Assembly: GCA_963920575.1 (NCBI GenBank)
Contig: OY986966.1
Coordinates: 702,130-766,129 of the forward strand
Source: Narthecium ossifragum
Lineage: Eukaryota; Streptophyta; Magnoliopsida; Dioscoreales; Nartheciaceae
Direction: 5' to 3'
Length of the DNA stretch: 64,000 nucleotides
Each line of letters starts with the position of its first letter. The stretch's first letter is position 1. Below the pieces are notes generated by a model. It saw nothing but the letters and a program-made list of their open reading frames with translations, made no database searches and was not told the DNA's origin. Shown here piece by piece: positions 1-12,185 of the stretch. A program made the position numbers and the translations under genes.

Positions 1-163
1 TCATCGAATTATTTAAACATTTGACATATTATTAGAATAGGTGCAAACGTGCATTTACAAAGTGTAGAATTGCAGTACACTTCAGTTGATACTGCAACAA
101 GTGTCCTAAATCAACTCCTTGACTCTTCAATTCAAACTGCAGCATTAGAAAATATATTTCTGG

Positions 164-3100
164 TTATGAAGAATGGAACATGAAAATTGCAAGCCATGGA
201 TACCCATTAATTCTGATGCTTCCTAAGGGAATATATATTCCAAAAGGGGCTTCTAATCTTCTGAATGCTAAATAATGGGCAGGTGGACCAACTGGGTTCT
301 GAGACAGCTTAAACAAAATGGAAGAAGGAACAACATAAATCATATACTGCATATGGCACAGAAAAGGAAAGATAAGCAGTTCGCTATGATATTCAAGAAA
401 AAATGAATTTCATTTTATAGCCAAGAGCAAACCTTAAGCATCTGATTTCCAGCTGTAAATGCTGGAGGACCAGGGTTTTCTCCATTATCCTTTTCAGATT
501 CAGTATATGACTGCGGATTACTTTCTCTTGAATATAATAAGTTGTTTTTTTCAGATCTCAGATCATCCAACATGCGACGAAGCTCCTCATTTTGCTTCAG
601 ACATTCTTTCACCTGTAATACCAATGGGTAACTGGAATTTTTGCTTGCACAGTGGCTTGAAGAAAACCATGATATAAAGTGAAAAAGCAAACAAGTGCAT
701 GAGCAGCCACACCACTGATGAATTCATTAAATGACTTGTACAAAAATACTTAAGCATCCTGTTCCACAAAAAAAAATAGAGATTTTGTCCAACAAATGTG
801 GTATATAGTATGAGCAATTAACTGAGATACAGCCCACTTTGAACCAGTAAAACATAGTACAGTCAAGCTCAAGATTCTTCTTATCAAACAAAAGTACATA
901 TAACTTCCTTTTGAGTGCAACAGCATATTTGTTTCTGCCAGTGATGTTGTTGTAAAATAGCAGCAAAAAATTTACAAGTGGAAAGATGAACCCAAAAAAT
1001 AGGGGACTCCAAGTAATATTGGCTAATGGCAATTGATAAGCACAACATCCAGAGGATTGTATGTTACTTATTGTTATAAAATGACAACCAATTACTGCAA
1101 AAGCTGCATAATAATGGAATGAAATAGTCAAACTTAACCATACTCATAAAAACTGCATATATACTCCAGAGGTAGTAACCCCTATGAGCCGTGTGCTTTA
1201 TGGTTCAAACTGAAAAAGAATGCAGTAACAGAACAAGCAAATCAAAAAGATTAAAGCTGTATTATTATGTAGAATAGGATTTCAGATTCAGAGACGTGAT
1301 AAACATTATATCTTTTGCATCCTTGTACATGCTTGTGCAGTAACAATGTGAAAAAGGTCTTTGTGTAGATATCATCATTCATTTAATTTAAAGCCATCAA
1401 GCAGACCTGATTTTCCCATTGTAATGCAGTACCCACTGCATCTTGATATGAAGCTGACAGATTGGAATTCTCCTCGAACAGCCTTTCTATCTCTGATGAT
1501 TGTGAATCAATCTGCCAAATGGGTGAAAGAAATTAAGATGTTTATCCTCGGGGCAGAAAGTAATGAGATGAAAGAAGACATACCTCTGTAAGCAGCTTTT
1601 GTCGACTACTTTCAAGTCTTTCGACCATCACTGCCATATCATGCAATTGCTTTTCATACTTCTCCTTGTCTTGCTGTCAAGGACGATAAAACAGTCAAGA
1701 TCTCAGGCAGAACATTAAGTGGAGGCTGCAGAATTACATAAGATAGTCATTAAGGTACAGCTTGAATACATGATATAGTGATTATGTTTGAATATCATAA
1801 CAAAGAATGCTTTCAGGGAAAATGGAGTCTCTGACACTCTGTTATAGCCAATTCTAGTTTCAGTAAATCGGAAACTTCTGATAAAATCACCTATGTATGA
1901 ACTCTTGGTTTGCAAAACCAAAGAGCTGATAACAGGAAAAACTAAAAGAACTCAGAAGCAGTCATCAAATTCAAAGTTTTTGAGAATTTAAATTTTCTTT
2001 CGCAAGAGAATTTTCTTTTCAAAACAAAAGAGTACAAAAAAAGAATCATCCTAGATTATTGTATATCACAGACTGCCAGCAGCTCGATTATCCCAAAAGA
2101 ACTCATGAAATTCTATCTTTTGAGTTATCCAAGGATAATTTATCTCATTGCCAACACAAAATCACAAGCACAACCCTCAAGGTTTAAACACAATATTATG
2201 TGAACTTTTAACATATAATCAAGCATAGCAAACAAAGGACTTAACTTGGAATATCTGTGGCCATAATATTTAAATAATTAAGTGAAGCAAAAGCAATCTC
2301 GAAAAGCGAACTAGACTGGGGACACTATGGCATGGGGAGAGCAAGTAACGTTATAAATACATTAGTCATCTAATAAGTGGTGCAAATGACTTATACATAT
2401 ATACATTATATTTCTTGCTTTTTTGGTCATCTTGAGATTACCATAGAAAATGCCTTGCGAGCAGCTGCTTCAAGATCCTCTGCATCAGAAAAAAGAGAAA
2501 GCACTTAACACTTAACACTATGGAGCCATAAGTCTTTAAACCTTAAAACAATGCAAAAGAGTCGAGACAGTATCTGAAATCTAGTCCACTGACTTGATGG
2601 GCTACATGTCTCATTCACATTTGGAGGTTTCTAATCAATATGATGTACTCGTTCTAATAGTTCTTTCCAGCAATCACAAAAGTGCTTGTAGCTCAGTCCA
2701 ATTGCTTATTCATTTCTACTTTAGGATACACTCATCTTCATATACAAGTTTCTACAAGTAGTGAAATCATGGACAATTGGTCTAAGTGTATGGTTTGTAA
2801 GTTTACCTGAGGCCTTTTTGGACAAAACGACAATTCTGTCTTCCAATTCTGTCTTTTCAGCTGTAAGGAAAGAAACCTGCTGCTGTTCCTCAACTAATTT
2901 TTGCTGCTCCTGTTGTCTCAGCAGTGACTCTTGCTGGAATACTCCCAAGCATCAGACAAAGTAGGCGCAAGGAATATATTCTTATCAAAAGAATCAAATA
3001 ATTGATCAAAGGAAGAAAAGCGCATGGAGAGCACCTCCAAAAGAGATCTCAGCTCAGCTATCTCCTTCTCCATGGAAAGAATACGATCCGCTGAGTTACC

Positions 3101-4297
3101 TATATAGGGCATACCACCATATGAATTCGCAAATCCTTGTTGCTGAAGAGAACTCAACTCTGCTCTCAAGGCTGCAGCATCCTCTTCAGCCTGTTACAGA
3201 AAATACGATCAAAAACTTTGGTGATGATTTCTTTTAAGAATACAATAAGTGATGACATACTCTGTATTGCTCCTCTTCTGCCTCCTTTAAGCGCTTTTTC
3301 ATTGCCCTCAGTTGAGCTAAAGCATCCTCCTACACTTCAATATCAAGATAATCTGAATACAGAAGAGAAGCAAATTGATATTAAGTTAGAAAATACATCT
3401 GAGATGAATACCCTTGCTACAACTGCAGCATCTTTTACTATTGAGACATCATTCAGAGCCTTGCTCACAGAAGGCAAGCTGTTGTGTTCCTGCAAGATTA
3501 TGAAACAACTACAGTGAATAAAATAGAAGAATTGAAAATGGGCATTAATAACCATTTAAATACTGCTGCATACTGCAACTAAAGAAGCAAGGCCCCGTAG
3601 ATTACCAAATCATTTATACGATTTAACAAAGAATCATTTTCCAATTTCTTTTCTTCAAGCTGCAAGTAGAATATTGCAAACAATCAGATCATTGCAAACA
3701 AAGAATTTGTTTTAATCTAGCAACCTGTGCTATGTAGATGATACCTTTGACAACAGCTTCCTGTTTTCATCTTGCAATCCCGCAATTATGCTGTCTCTCT
3801 GTTGTTGAGAACAAGAAATATTAATCTTTCTTGGTTGGCAATCCAATGACGATACTTTTCTACGTTTAAAAAGGAAAATTGCTAAACAGGAACATTTGAA
3901 TTGAAACATCTTTGCCAAAATCCAAAAAATTATCTCAAGTTGTAATGAAATGAGAACAAGAATCAAACCTCCGACAACCGATTTCCTCTGTCCGAATGAT
4001 GCATCCCTGTACATAAAAAAAGAACCAAGAAACAATAAAGAGGGGGAAAGCCCCACCGCAAGAGGAAAAAGGAATTAAAGGATGGAAAAGAAACCATATG
4101 GATTTGAAGATTCCGGATCTGAACCGGAACCGGACTTTTGCAACCTCTCCGCAGCTCTCTTCTGGCGGATTTCCTCCAACTGAGAACAAAGAGTCGCGAC
4201 ATCAACAAGATATAGAAAGGAACGTAAGAGACGCACTGGAAGTTGAAAGGGAGATCTGTACCGTTCGTCGGCCTAGGGATGCGTGATGCTCTTCCAT
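164..4297 (-). CDS. Plant coiled-coil protein, unrecognised (possible golgin- or BLISTER-like)
   Basis: Multi-exon minus-strand gene. The chosen start at 4297 gives [12 protein letters not shown] (4262-4297). It splices over a short intron to [19 protein letters not shown] (4095-4179), then to 3969-4006 and 3745-3798 ([18 protein letters not shown]), all phase-consistent. Later exons lie near 3605-3658, 3415-3490, 3040-3310, 2805-2935, 2440-2480, 1590-1675, 1400-1510 and 430-612. They encode Glu/Lys/Gln-rich heptads such as [37 protein letters not shown] and [19 protein letters not shown] see no enzyme motif or membrane segment, so a structural or tethering role is only an inference. The 3' end is unclear: the reading frame could end in an exon around 164-310 or continue off the left edge. 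It shares a divergent promoter with NEDD1. The family name is not certain. Confidence 0.72.
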
Positions 4298-5031
4298 GGC
4301 CGGCGAGAAGAGGCGCCGGCGGAGGAAGGGGCTGAGAGGGCCGCCGACGCGTAACAGGCGTCTCGCCGGACGCTGACACGGAATTCCGTTGTGTTCGCAA
4401 GGTCTACTGCACCGCACACGCCTTACTTTGTTCTTTTAACACTTTACCCCTCCACCTGGACCACCTTTCCCTAAATTTTTGTTCTTTTAACACTTTCCCC
4501 CCTCCATCTTTCCCTAAATTCTAGTTTAGATTTCAAATATTTCACATATATATGTCTTGATCCGGCGGAATTTAATTCAAGAGCGTTTGCCATAAGCTAT
4601 CCGTCTCTTCTCCGTCGCAAGGCCCCAACGCTCGTCCCGCCCACTTGCCGATCTATAATTCTAACTCCATTCTAAAGCACTCAAAGTTCAGCAGCGGTGG
4701 GATGCATTCGTCTCCTCCCTCTCCCAGCTGATGTTAGTTCTCTCTACTTTTCCTCTCTTGCTTCTTTTTTCCCATCTTTCTCAATTCCCATGCTTCTCCG
4801 ATTCGAGAACGATGTCTTGTCTAGAAGAAGAGCGAAAAGATCTAAGATGAGAGCACCAAGGCACTCCTCCCTCGTAACCTACACTCCACTGATCGCCATG
4901 TCGGGAATTAGGGTTTTAAGGCCCAATCTTGAATAAACGGGCGAGATCAACTGAGGAGTTCGAGATCGTGGTTGGAGCTAAAGTGGAGGTTGGGAGCTGT
5001 GACTGGATATTGAAGGCCTGGATAAAGGAGG
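4298..5031. promoter_or_regulatory. Divergent (bidirectional) promoter region between the coiled-coil gene and NEDD1
   Basis: The two start codons point away from each other and are 734 bp apart, with no other gene between them, so both promoters must lie here. The interval holds an imperfect direct repeat at about 4426-4522: a block with TTGTTCTTTTAACACTTT followed by CCCTCCA and CTTTCCCTAAATT, present twice. It is followed by pyrimidine-rich sequence typical of plant 5' UTRs. No clear TATA box could be assigned. Co-regulation of the two genes is an inference from layout only. Confidence 0.5.
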
Positions 5032-8000
5032 ATGATGGGCATCGTGGGTCGACCGGCGTCCCTGCTGGCAGCGTGCGGTGGTGACACCGTGAAGCTCTTC
5101 GATGTCACGGCGAACTCTGGCGATCCCTGCATCCTCAGCTATTCTCCTTCCCCTGGAATTCACGTCAACTCCATTAAATGGAATCACACAAGTAATCAAT
5201 ACCCTTATCCATCTTTGTTTATCTATTTTCTTGCCCTAAGCATTCAATTTGTATTCCTACACCCTAGAGATGGGTACGATACTGGAGAGATGTCTATTCT
5301 AATTTATCCCTAGAGATGGAGAAACGCCACAAGAATACTTATCTGTCTTTTTTATTACCAGATTTAGTGGTTGCCAGTGCGGGAGATGATAAGAAAATCT
5401 CCTTGTGGCATAAAAATGGACAGAGTATGGGGACGGTGCCTTTGTCTGGGAGTGATGCTACCAATGACATTGAGGTAATTCCTAATGTGCTTGTTGTAAT
5501 GCTTCATCTTTACATATGCAAGATATGATATGTTTCTGAGTTTCTAAAATTGTTGATGGACATGACTGTTTCATGACCAATTTAGTTAAGGTACTTTTTT
5601 TTTTCCAGAAGTCATGCTTGATTTCAACAGCGTTTGTTAGCCAAACATGTTTTGCTTTAATAACCTAATAGAAGGGCAGGTTTCAGCACTCGATCCTTCT
5701 GGTCTTCAGGCGATAGTTGTTGGAAGGTTCTGCATTGTTTAGAAGTCGAATTTGCAAATGTAAACAGTTTCAGTCTGGATGAATGATTTTGAATTCCTTT
5801 AAGTTTATGCAAGGAATAGTCAGGATTTTCATGGACACGCTGGTGTTTTCTAGAAACTTTGTGCCAAACACGATTGCGATGCAGGTTTCCATGCATTTGA
5901 TGGATTGTCAATTAACCGAAGGTTTTGTGAGTTACTTGTCTTTTGTATTGTTTTGACATGCTTTTTCTCGTATTTCTGTTAATGTTTTCCCTGCCTTTTG
6001 CAGGAGTCTATAGTGTCGATCAGCTTTAGCAATAAAGGTTCGAGGTACCTTTGTTCTGGGGGAAGTAGTCACATTGTAAGAATATGGGATTTGCAAAGGA
6101 AGCGCTGCATCAAATGGTTGAGTGGTCATACTGATTGTATTACTGGTGTTATGTACAACTGCAAAGATGAGCACTTGGCATCCATCAGCTTGAAGGGGGA
6201 TCTCATTCTTCACAATCTTGCTTCTGGTGGACGGGTGGCTGAACTCAGGGACCCAAGCGGGCAGGTTGTTTGGTAACCTTTGGTTTATTAATTGATATTT
6301 ACCCGTGCCTTGCTGTTAACACATCAATGAAAGAAAGCATAGAGCGTTGACTTTTTGGACTTGCTAATTTCATTTCCATGTTCTCTTGGTGTCAATGCCG
6401 AAGGCCAGGTATTAAGAGTGCTCGACTATTCACGGCTTAGTCGGCATGTTTTGGTGACAGCAGGTGATGATGGATCCTTGAATCTGTGGGATACCACAGT
6501 CCGCAGCCCGAAGGTTTGTATTCTACCATCAGAGTAGCTTGCATAGAATTTCGGAAATAGGGTTGATGCTCGGTGACTGGGTCTCACTATCCCTGGCCTG
6601 TACTCGCATACAAAAACAACTTACATCCACATGGATATGAATATCACATGTGGATGCATTAATGATCATCATGCAATTTCTTACCTTGGACATAATTAGT
6701 CTGTGGAGGGTAAGTTGAATTTCAGGATAGATGCATGACAATTAGCATATGCCAAGCTGAAATAGAAAACGTGTAGGATTTGCTTCATCTATTACAGAGA
6801 TAGGAGAAATTAAGCTAAATAACAACATGAGCATCCATGACAAACATCATTGATTAGTAAGCCATGAATAAAGGTCTTAAATAGTGTAATAAGTAAGGGA
6901 TGTGGATATTAGCTAGCTCAGTTAGTGGGTAATATTCCAATCTTTTGGCAAGAATAGTCATTGATAACAAATAACTTTGGGCGATTGAGGTTTGATAATA
7001 TGCTCTCTTGTCTACAAATACCAACGCTCTCATGTCATATAATGTTGAAGTTGCATTAATCCATGACAGTTTGGAAGTCCACTATTTAATCAGCTTAAGA
7101 AAGTCATAACATGTTTTAACTCAAGTGTGGGTGGTGCCTGTGGTTTATTTTTGGTTGGAAACTTTTTGGTGTGGGTGTGGGTGGGTGTGTTTGGGCAGGG
7201 GGGTTGTCTATCCATAGTAGTTGTATATTAATGATTATGTATGTTTGTCGATTAATGCAATTTATTAGCGAGATCGTAAAACTATTTAATCTTAGCGACT
7301 CAACCCTCTATTTTCGTTGGTCGATAGGTTTCGTGGCTGAAGCAGCATTCTGCACCAACAACGGGTGTTTGCTTCTCACCATCAAGTGACAAGGTCTAAT
7401 CTTTTCCTTAGATTTTTCACTGGTTTTTCCCAACAGAAACCAATATTTCTAGTTGCAGTTGGCATGTTGTTTAGATATATATAGCTCTGGCACCACTTAT
7501 ATTTCTCCTAGTATGGCATACCACTTATATTTATCCTATTATGACAGATAGTTAATATCTTTCTTTTTTTTTAATATTCTCCTTTTTGCGCAGACAATTG
7601 CTAGTTGTGGTCTGGATAAAAAGTTATACACATTTGATACAGGAATAAGAAGGCCCTCATCTTGCATTCCTTATGACACACCTTTCTCTTCATTAGCATA
7701 TAGTGATGATGGGAATGTATTGGCTGCCGGGACAAACAGCGGAAGCATAGTTTTCTATGACGTTCGAGGAAAACCTCAACCTTTCACTGTTCTGCGTGCT
7801 TATAATACTTCTGAGGTATCATTACCCCGTCAAATGTGCTATATGGAGGACTCTAAGTTCTGTGGACAGCAACTTCTTTTTAACTTTCTTCCTGCATGGC
7901 TGCATCTTTCATGTGTTTCATTGGTGTCTGAACATGTGCAGTAGTATAGCTATTTGTAAAACCACGGACAGTGATCGCACATGTCTCTTTTTAGTGCCTG

Positions 8001-11000
8001 TACATGCACTATTGGTTATTTCATGTTTCTATTGCCCTGGTAATTCCCTATTTTTCAAGATTACTGCATTTGTGGCTACTATCATACCATGCTGTAATTA
8101 TCTCTACCTCAAACTCATTCTGTATTTGAAGAGGCTAAGAGAGATTCGGAATTTATTGTAATCTTTTATGCTGTACTTATTTTCCTTTTTATTTAGTTTC
8201 CTTTTTGATGAAATATATCTAGATTTGTTAGTTTACTCAGCTATTTTGTTTGATGTGGCAACAAAAGGCTAAAAATGAATTCCTTGCTGTTTCTGTTAAT
8301 TGAAGATAAGGCCCGTCATTTTGCTATTGTTTATATGCCATAAGGCAAATTAGAAAAACTTATTGCCCATTTTCTTTGTTTAATCAGCATTTTATTCTGA
8401 CGAGTAATTTAGTTCGTTGTCTAGCTAAGATTAATTGCTTAAAAATCTAACCTACATGCCCCACCCCATACATCCATACATCTCGATTGTCTATGAAATC
8501 CTTTTCAAACTTTTGTGCTTATGACTAAATGTTTGCTATAGAGCCTTGAAAGTTGTATGTCGGTAAGCTACTCATGTCTTTTTATCATGCCATATGGAGT
8601 TCAGGATTATTATGTTTCTTGTATTGTTGTAACAGTCTGATCAGATGTCTTCAAAGTTTTGTTGAATTGATGCGATTATATTGACTGCATGGATTGATTT
8701 CTACAGTGATTAGTATTTATAGTATTGATCTTAGAAAGAGTGCGTAGATACTCCAAGCACCCTAATAAGCAAGAGCTTACATCTTGACAGATTATTGTTC
8801 TTTCATTGCATGCTAATTTCAAAATCATCAGGAACATAGCTCCTAATAATAGCAACACTATTTGAATTAGTACGAACTATGAGTTCTAGCCCATTGGTTT
8901 CAAATTGATCACTCGTCTCTGTGATTATAGCACTCCTGTATTGTAAGTATTACACTGTGGTCATTCCAGGCAGTTACAAGTCTATGCTGGCAAAGATCAA
9001 AGCCAATTGTGGTAAATGAGAGGAATTGTACTGCTGAAACTGCTCTTCTGGGAGGTACTAGTGAAGATTCTGTTCTTATGCCAGATCCCCTTCCTTCAGT
9101 GGCAGTCTCAAGTTCTCATTCTTCGCTTATAACAACCACCAGTGGGTCAAGAGCAACTGCACCCTACTTGTCTATGTCAGAGGAAACTCCACTTAGGAGT
9201 CGCATGTTGCCAGGTGGAACTTTATCAAAGCTACAGGCTCCTCGTTCTCACTTTAACTTCAAGGATGATATGGATGTTTTTTCTCCACTTGCTGATGTTC
9301 AGCCAATAACGCCTTCTCTCAGCAATCAGTTTGATGACCATGATGAGGCAAAAAAAGATGGTGCAATGAACAAGAAGTCTGCACTCTATCATTCCTCTAT
9401 TAGGAGTTTTACTGAAGGCAATAATGATCCTCATCCAATCTCAGATTGGATAACCAACTCTTCCTCCAGACAGGTAAAACAATTGATTCTCACCTCTATT
9501 TTGTTCCTGCTGAACTATTCTTGTTATCCTTATAGAAGTAGCGGCAAACTAAATTGTTATCCCTCCCCCTTAACCAAGATGACTAATCTACATTTGTTGC
9601 CAGGATCATCAGTAACATAGATCTTAACCAGTTGCTCTCTTTCTACCGACTTCGTTCTTTTAGATGTCATGCCAAGTTTGTGTGATACTTTGTCTAGGCT
9701 TTCATGGAGTGACCATTTGAGATGTTTGTTTGATATGGTTTTTCCTACATTCCATTGAAAGGGGAGTTCTAACTCGTTAGATAGCACCTGCATGAATTGT
9801 TTATTTGTTCTGTACAAGAAATTTGCAGACACTTGACAATAGGGTACAAAGGTAACTTACCTTGTGCTCACATGTACAATAACCCTATTCCATCTTTCGC
9901 TTCATGGTTCTGGCATTTATTTTTATACCTGCATATGCAAAAGTTAATGATAAGAAGTTTGTTATGCAGGATGACACTTCTAATTCACAGTTGGGTGCTA
10001 CCCCTGTTGCGTCTTCGAAGAGTGAATCATCTTTCTCCCCTACTCCTCCTGAGGCATGGGGTGGAAATCTGGTGCTTGATAAATTAGCCCATCGTCGTCA
10101 GGCAGCTTCCACGTTATCACGCTTCCTCCCTGCCGTATCATTAACATCTGGATCCACATACGCAGGCTTGCAAGATTCATCCTCATCTACCAGTCATTCC
10201 ACCAACAACTCTTTGGCAACTCCTGGTTTAAGTTATTTTAACCTGCAAAATGTAACTGATCTCAGGAATGAAAATTCTTCTATTTCTTCCGACTCTTCAT
10301 CTGCTTACCATCCCAGTTCTGTTTCCACTTTCACGACGACCAAAACTGCAGCAGCAACATCTAGTGTAGAGTTGCCAGGATCAGTTCTATCGAATCTCCC
10401 TCGGAAATATTCCACATATGCTGAGAGGATTAGTGCTACGTCCTTTAGTGATGGGACACTTAGTTCACCAAAATCAAAGAAGACAGGAGCAGAAACTAGA
10501 GAAGAACTTACAAGCATTCGAATACCCAAGCAAGATGCACCATCTGCAGTAGGGATGGGGAGCCTTTCAGCATTCAGTGTAATTATCAACCACAGACCCA
10601 TGTGGAATGCCCAGACAATGATGTCTGATCTGTTTGCTTGTGGTATTGACTGTTATATGCATGTTTATTGATTCTACAGGGAGCAACGTCTCTGGCCCTG
10701 GGGGACTTGGGTCAATTGACTGATCAACAACAAGGAACATCATCATTTTTACTTCAGTTGGTCCAACGCACACTTGAAGAGTCGTTGGGATCTGTACAAA
10801 AGTCAATCCATGAAGACGTGAGGAACCTTCATATAGAGCTGTTAAGGCAATTCCATATGCAGGAGGTACTTGTTTGTGTACTATGTTTTAGTGTTTCCAG
10901 GGCAGAACATAGGTTAAATGTCATACGAGATGCCTTTTACCAAGGACACATGCAAAATCTTTTGGTCAAGCAGCAGACTGAATTTTTTATACCTCCTGCA

Positions 11001-11393
11001 TATGCATTCTCACATAGCTTATAGACAGCTCATGCACTTTTTCACGGATGCTATTATATATCGTTTAGGATGTAAATATGAGTCTAATGTGAAATTTTGA
11101 TGATATATATCTTTCATTACTGCTCCTTCATGTGAAAGCTATCTGGTATTTCTCCATGTGGCTGAGAAAGCAGGTTGCAATATGCGCATCTTTAGGCATG
11201 CTGATGCCAGCTTAATTTTTGAGCCCTTTCATGATTCTTTTGTTAGATGTCCTTGCTCATCCACTGTTTTCTTACGACTGTATAGATGGAGATGTCAAGT
11301 TTATTGAACCCCGTCCTAGAGAAGCTTGATGAATTGACCAAGGAAGTACAGTCCCTACGCAGAGAAAACCAGCAGCTCCGCCAGTTACTCTAG
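5032..11393 (+). CDS. NEDD1: NEDD1, WD40-repeat gamma-tubulin complex adaptor
   Basis: Ten exons can be joined in frame: 5032-5191, 5362-5474, 6004-6264, 6409-6513, 7328-7393, 7594-7815, 8970-9473, 9970 to about 10578, 10680-10865 and 11286-11393. The N-terminal half is a WD40 propeller with repeat signatures [64 protein letters not shown] and [18 protein letters not shown] Ser-rich linker follows. The C-terminus, with [38 protein letters not shown] and a final coiled coil ending [12 protein letters not shown], is the diagnostic NEDD1 gamma-tubulin-binding region. In plants NEDD1 recruits gamma-tubulin to spindle and phragmoplast microtubules. Two in-frame ATGs are adjacent at 5032 and 5035. 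The end of exon 8 is the least certain border: GT sites lie at 10579 and 10641, and only the first keeps the downstream frame. Confidence 0.94.
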
Positions 11394-12185
11394 TATGCAG
11401 TGAGCAATTGTTGGTGCAGAATTCTTGTCTTGAGGTGTACGCGCTTTATTTATGAATGTGGCTTTCACTGTATACAGTGAAAAGCTGTGGGATTTTTTGC
11501 TCCAGCTGGGATCCATGGGACAAAGAAATATCCTTGTTTCTTTGGTCAGATCTGCGGAAGATTTTTCATTTATGATGTATTTCCCATTGCTGTGAACCAA
11601 TGAAAAGGCTTTTGGCTTAGTTCTTTGTAACGTTTTTTTTTTGGTATTGTTTTCAGCTTTTGCTGAGCTTGATGGAAAGTAGTCAACCTTGGTGACATTC
11701 TTGTAAGTGCTTTAGGCAAATACGATTACTATAGCCATGTCCTTGAGCGTTTACTTGCTCATCAACTTGTATCTAACTGGCTTTTAACAACTCTGTCATA
11801 AAACTGAAACATTTTTGTCACGAGCTGCCACAAAAGATAGCTCACTATTTTTATTTTTATTTTATCTGGCAATAATCCTGAATACGAAACTTACATGTCT
11901 ACATAAACATCCAACCTGGTAAAAACAAATTGGAACACATCACCATATCATTACAAGCTGAGATTCACATTTCACAGCAGGTGCTATTTACAGAGACTAA
12001 TCAATCTGTCAATAAAACAGTGAGCAAAGCAGTAGGTTCTTATGGCCTGCTTTGAAAAGGAATGAAATCTACGTCCTAATAACACTTCACTCATTTCAAG
12101 AATCTATCTTCCAGAAGTTTCACCCAATCAATAGCAGTGGCAAAATAATTACTGTACAAATAAATGGATTCTACACAATAACCAT

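Noticed and set aside
727..1131. 134-codon minus-strand frame in the coiled-coil gene region
   Set aside because: Composition is hydrophobic and irregular, with no link to the coiled-coil exons on either side; it is intron sequence.
7757..8161. 134-codon plus-strand frame in NEDD1
   Set aside because: It begins in exon 6 in the wrong frame and continues through the following intron.
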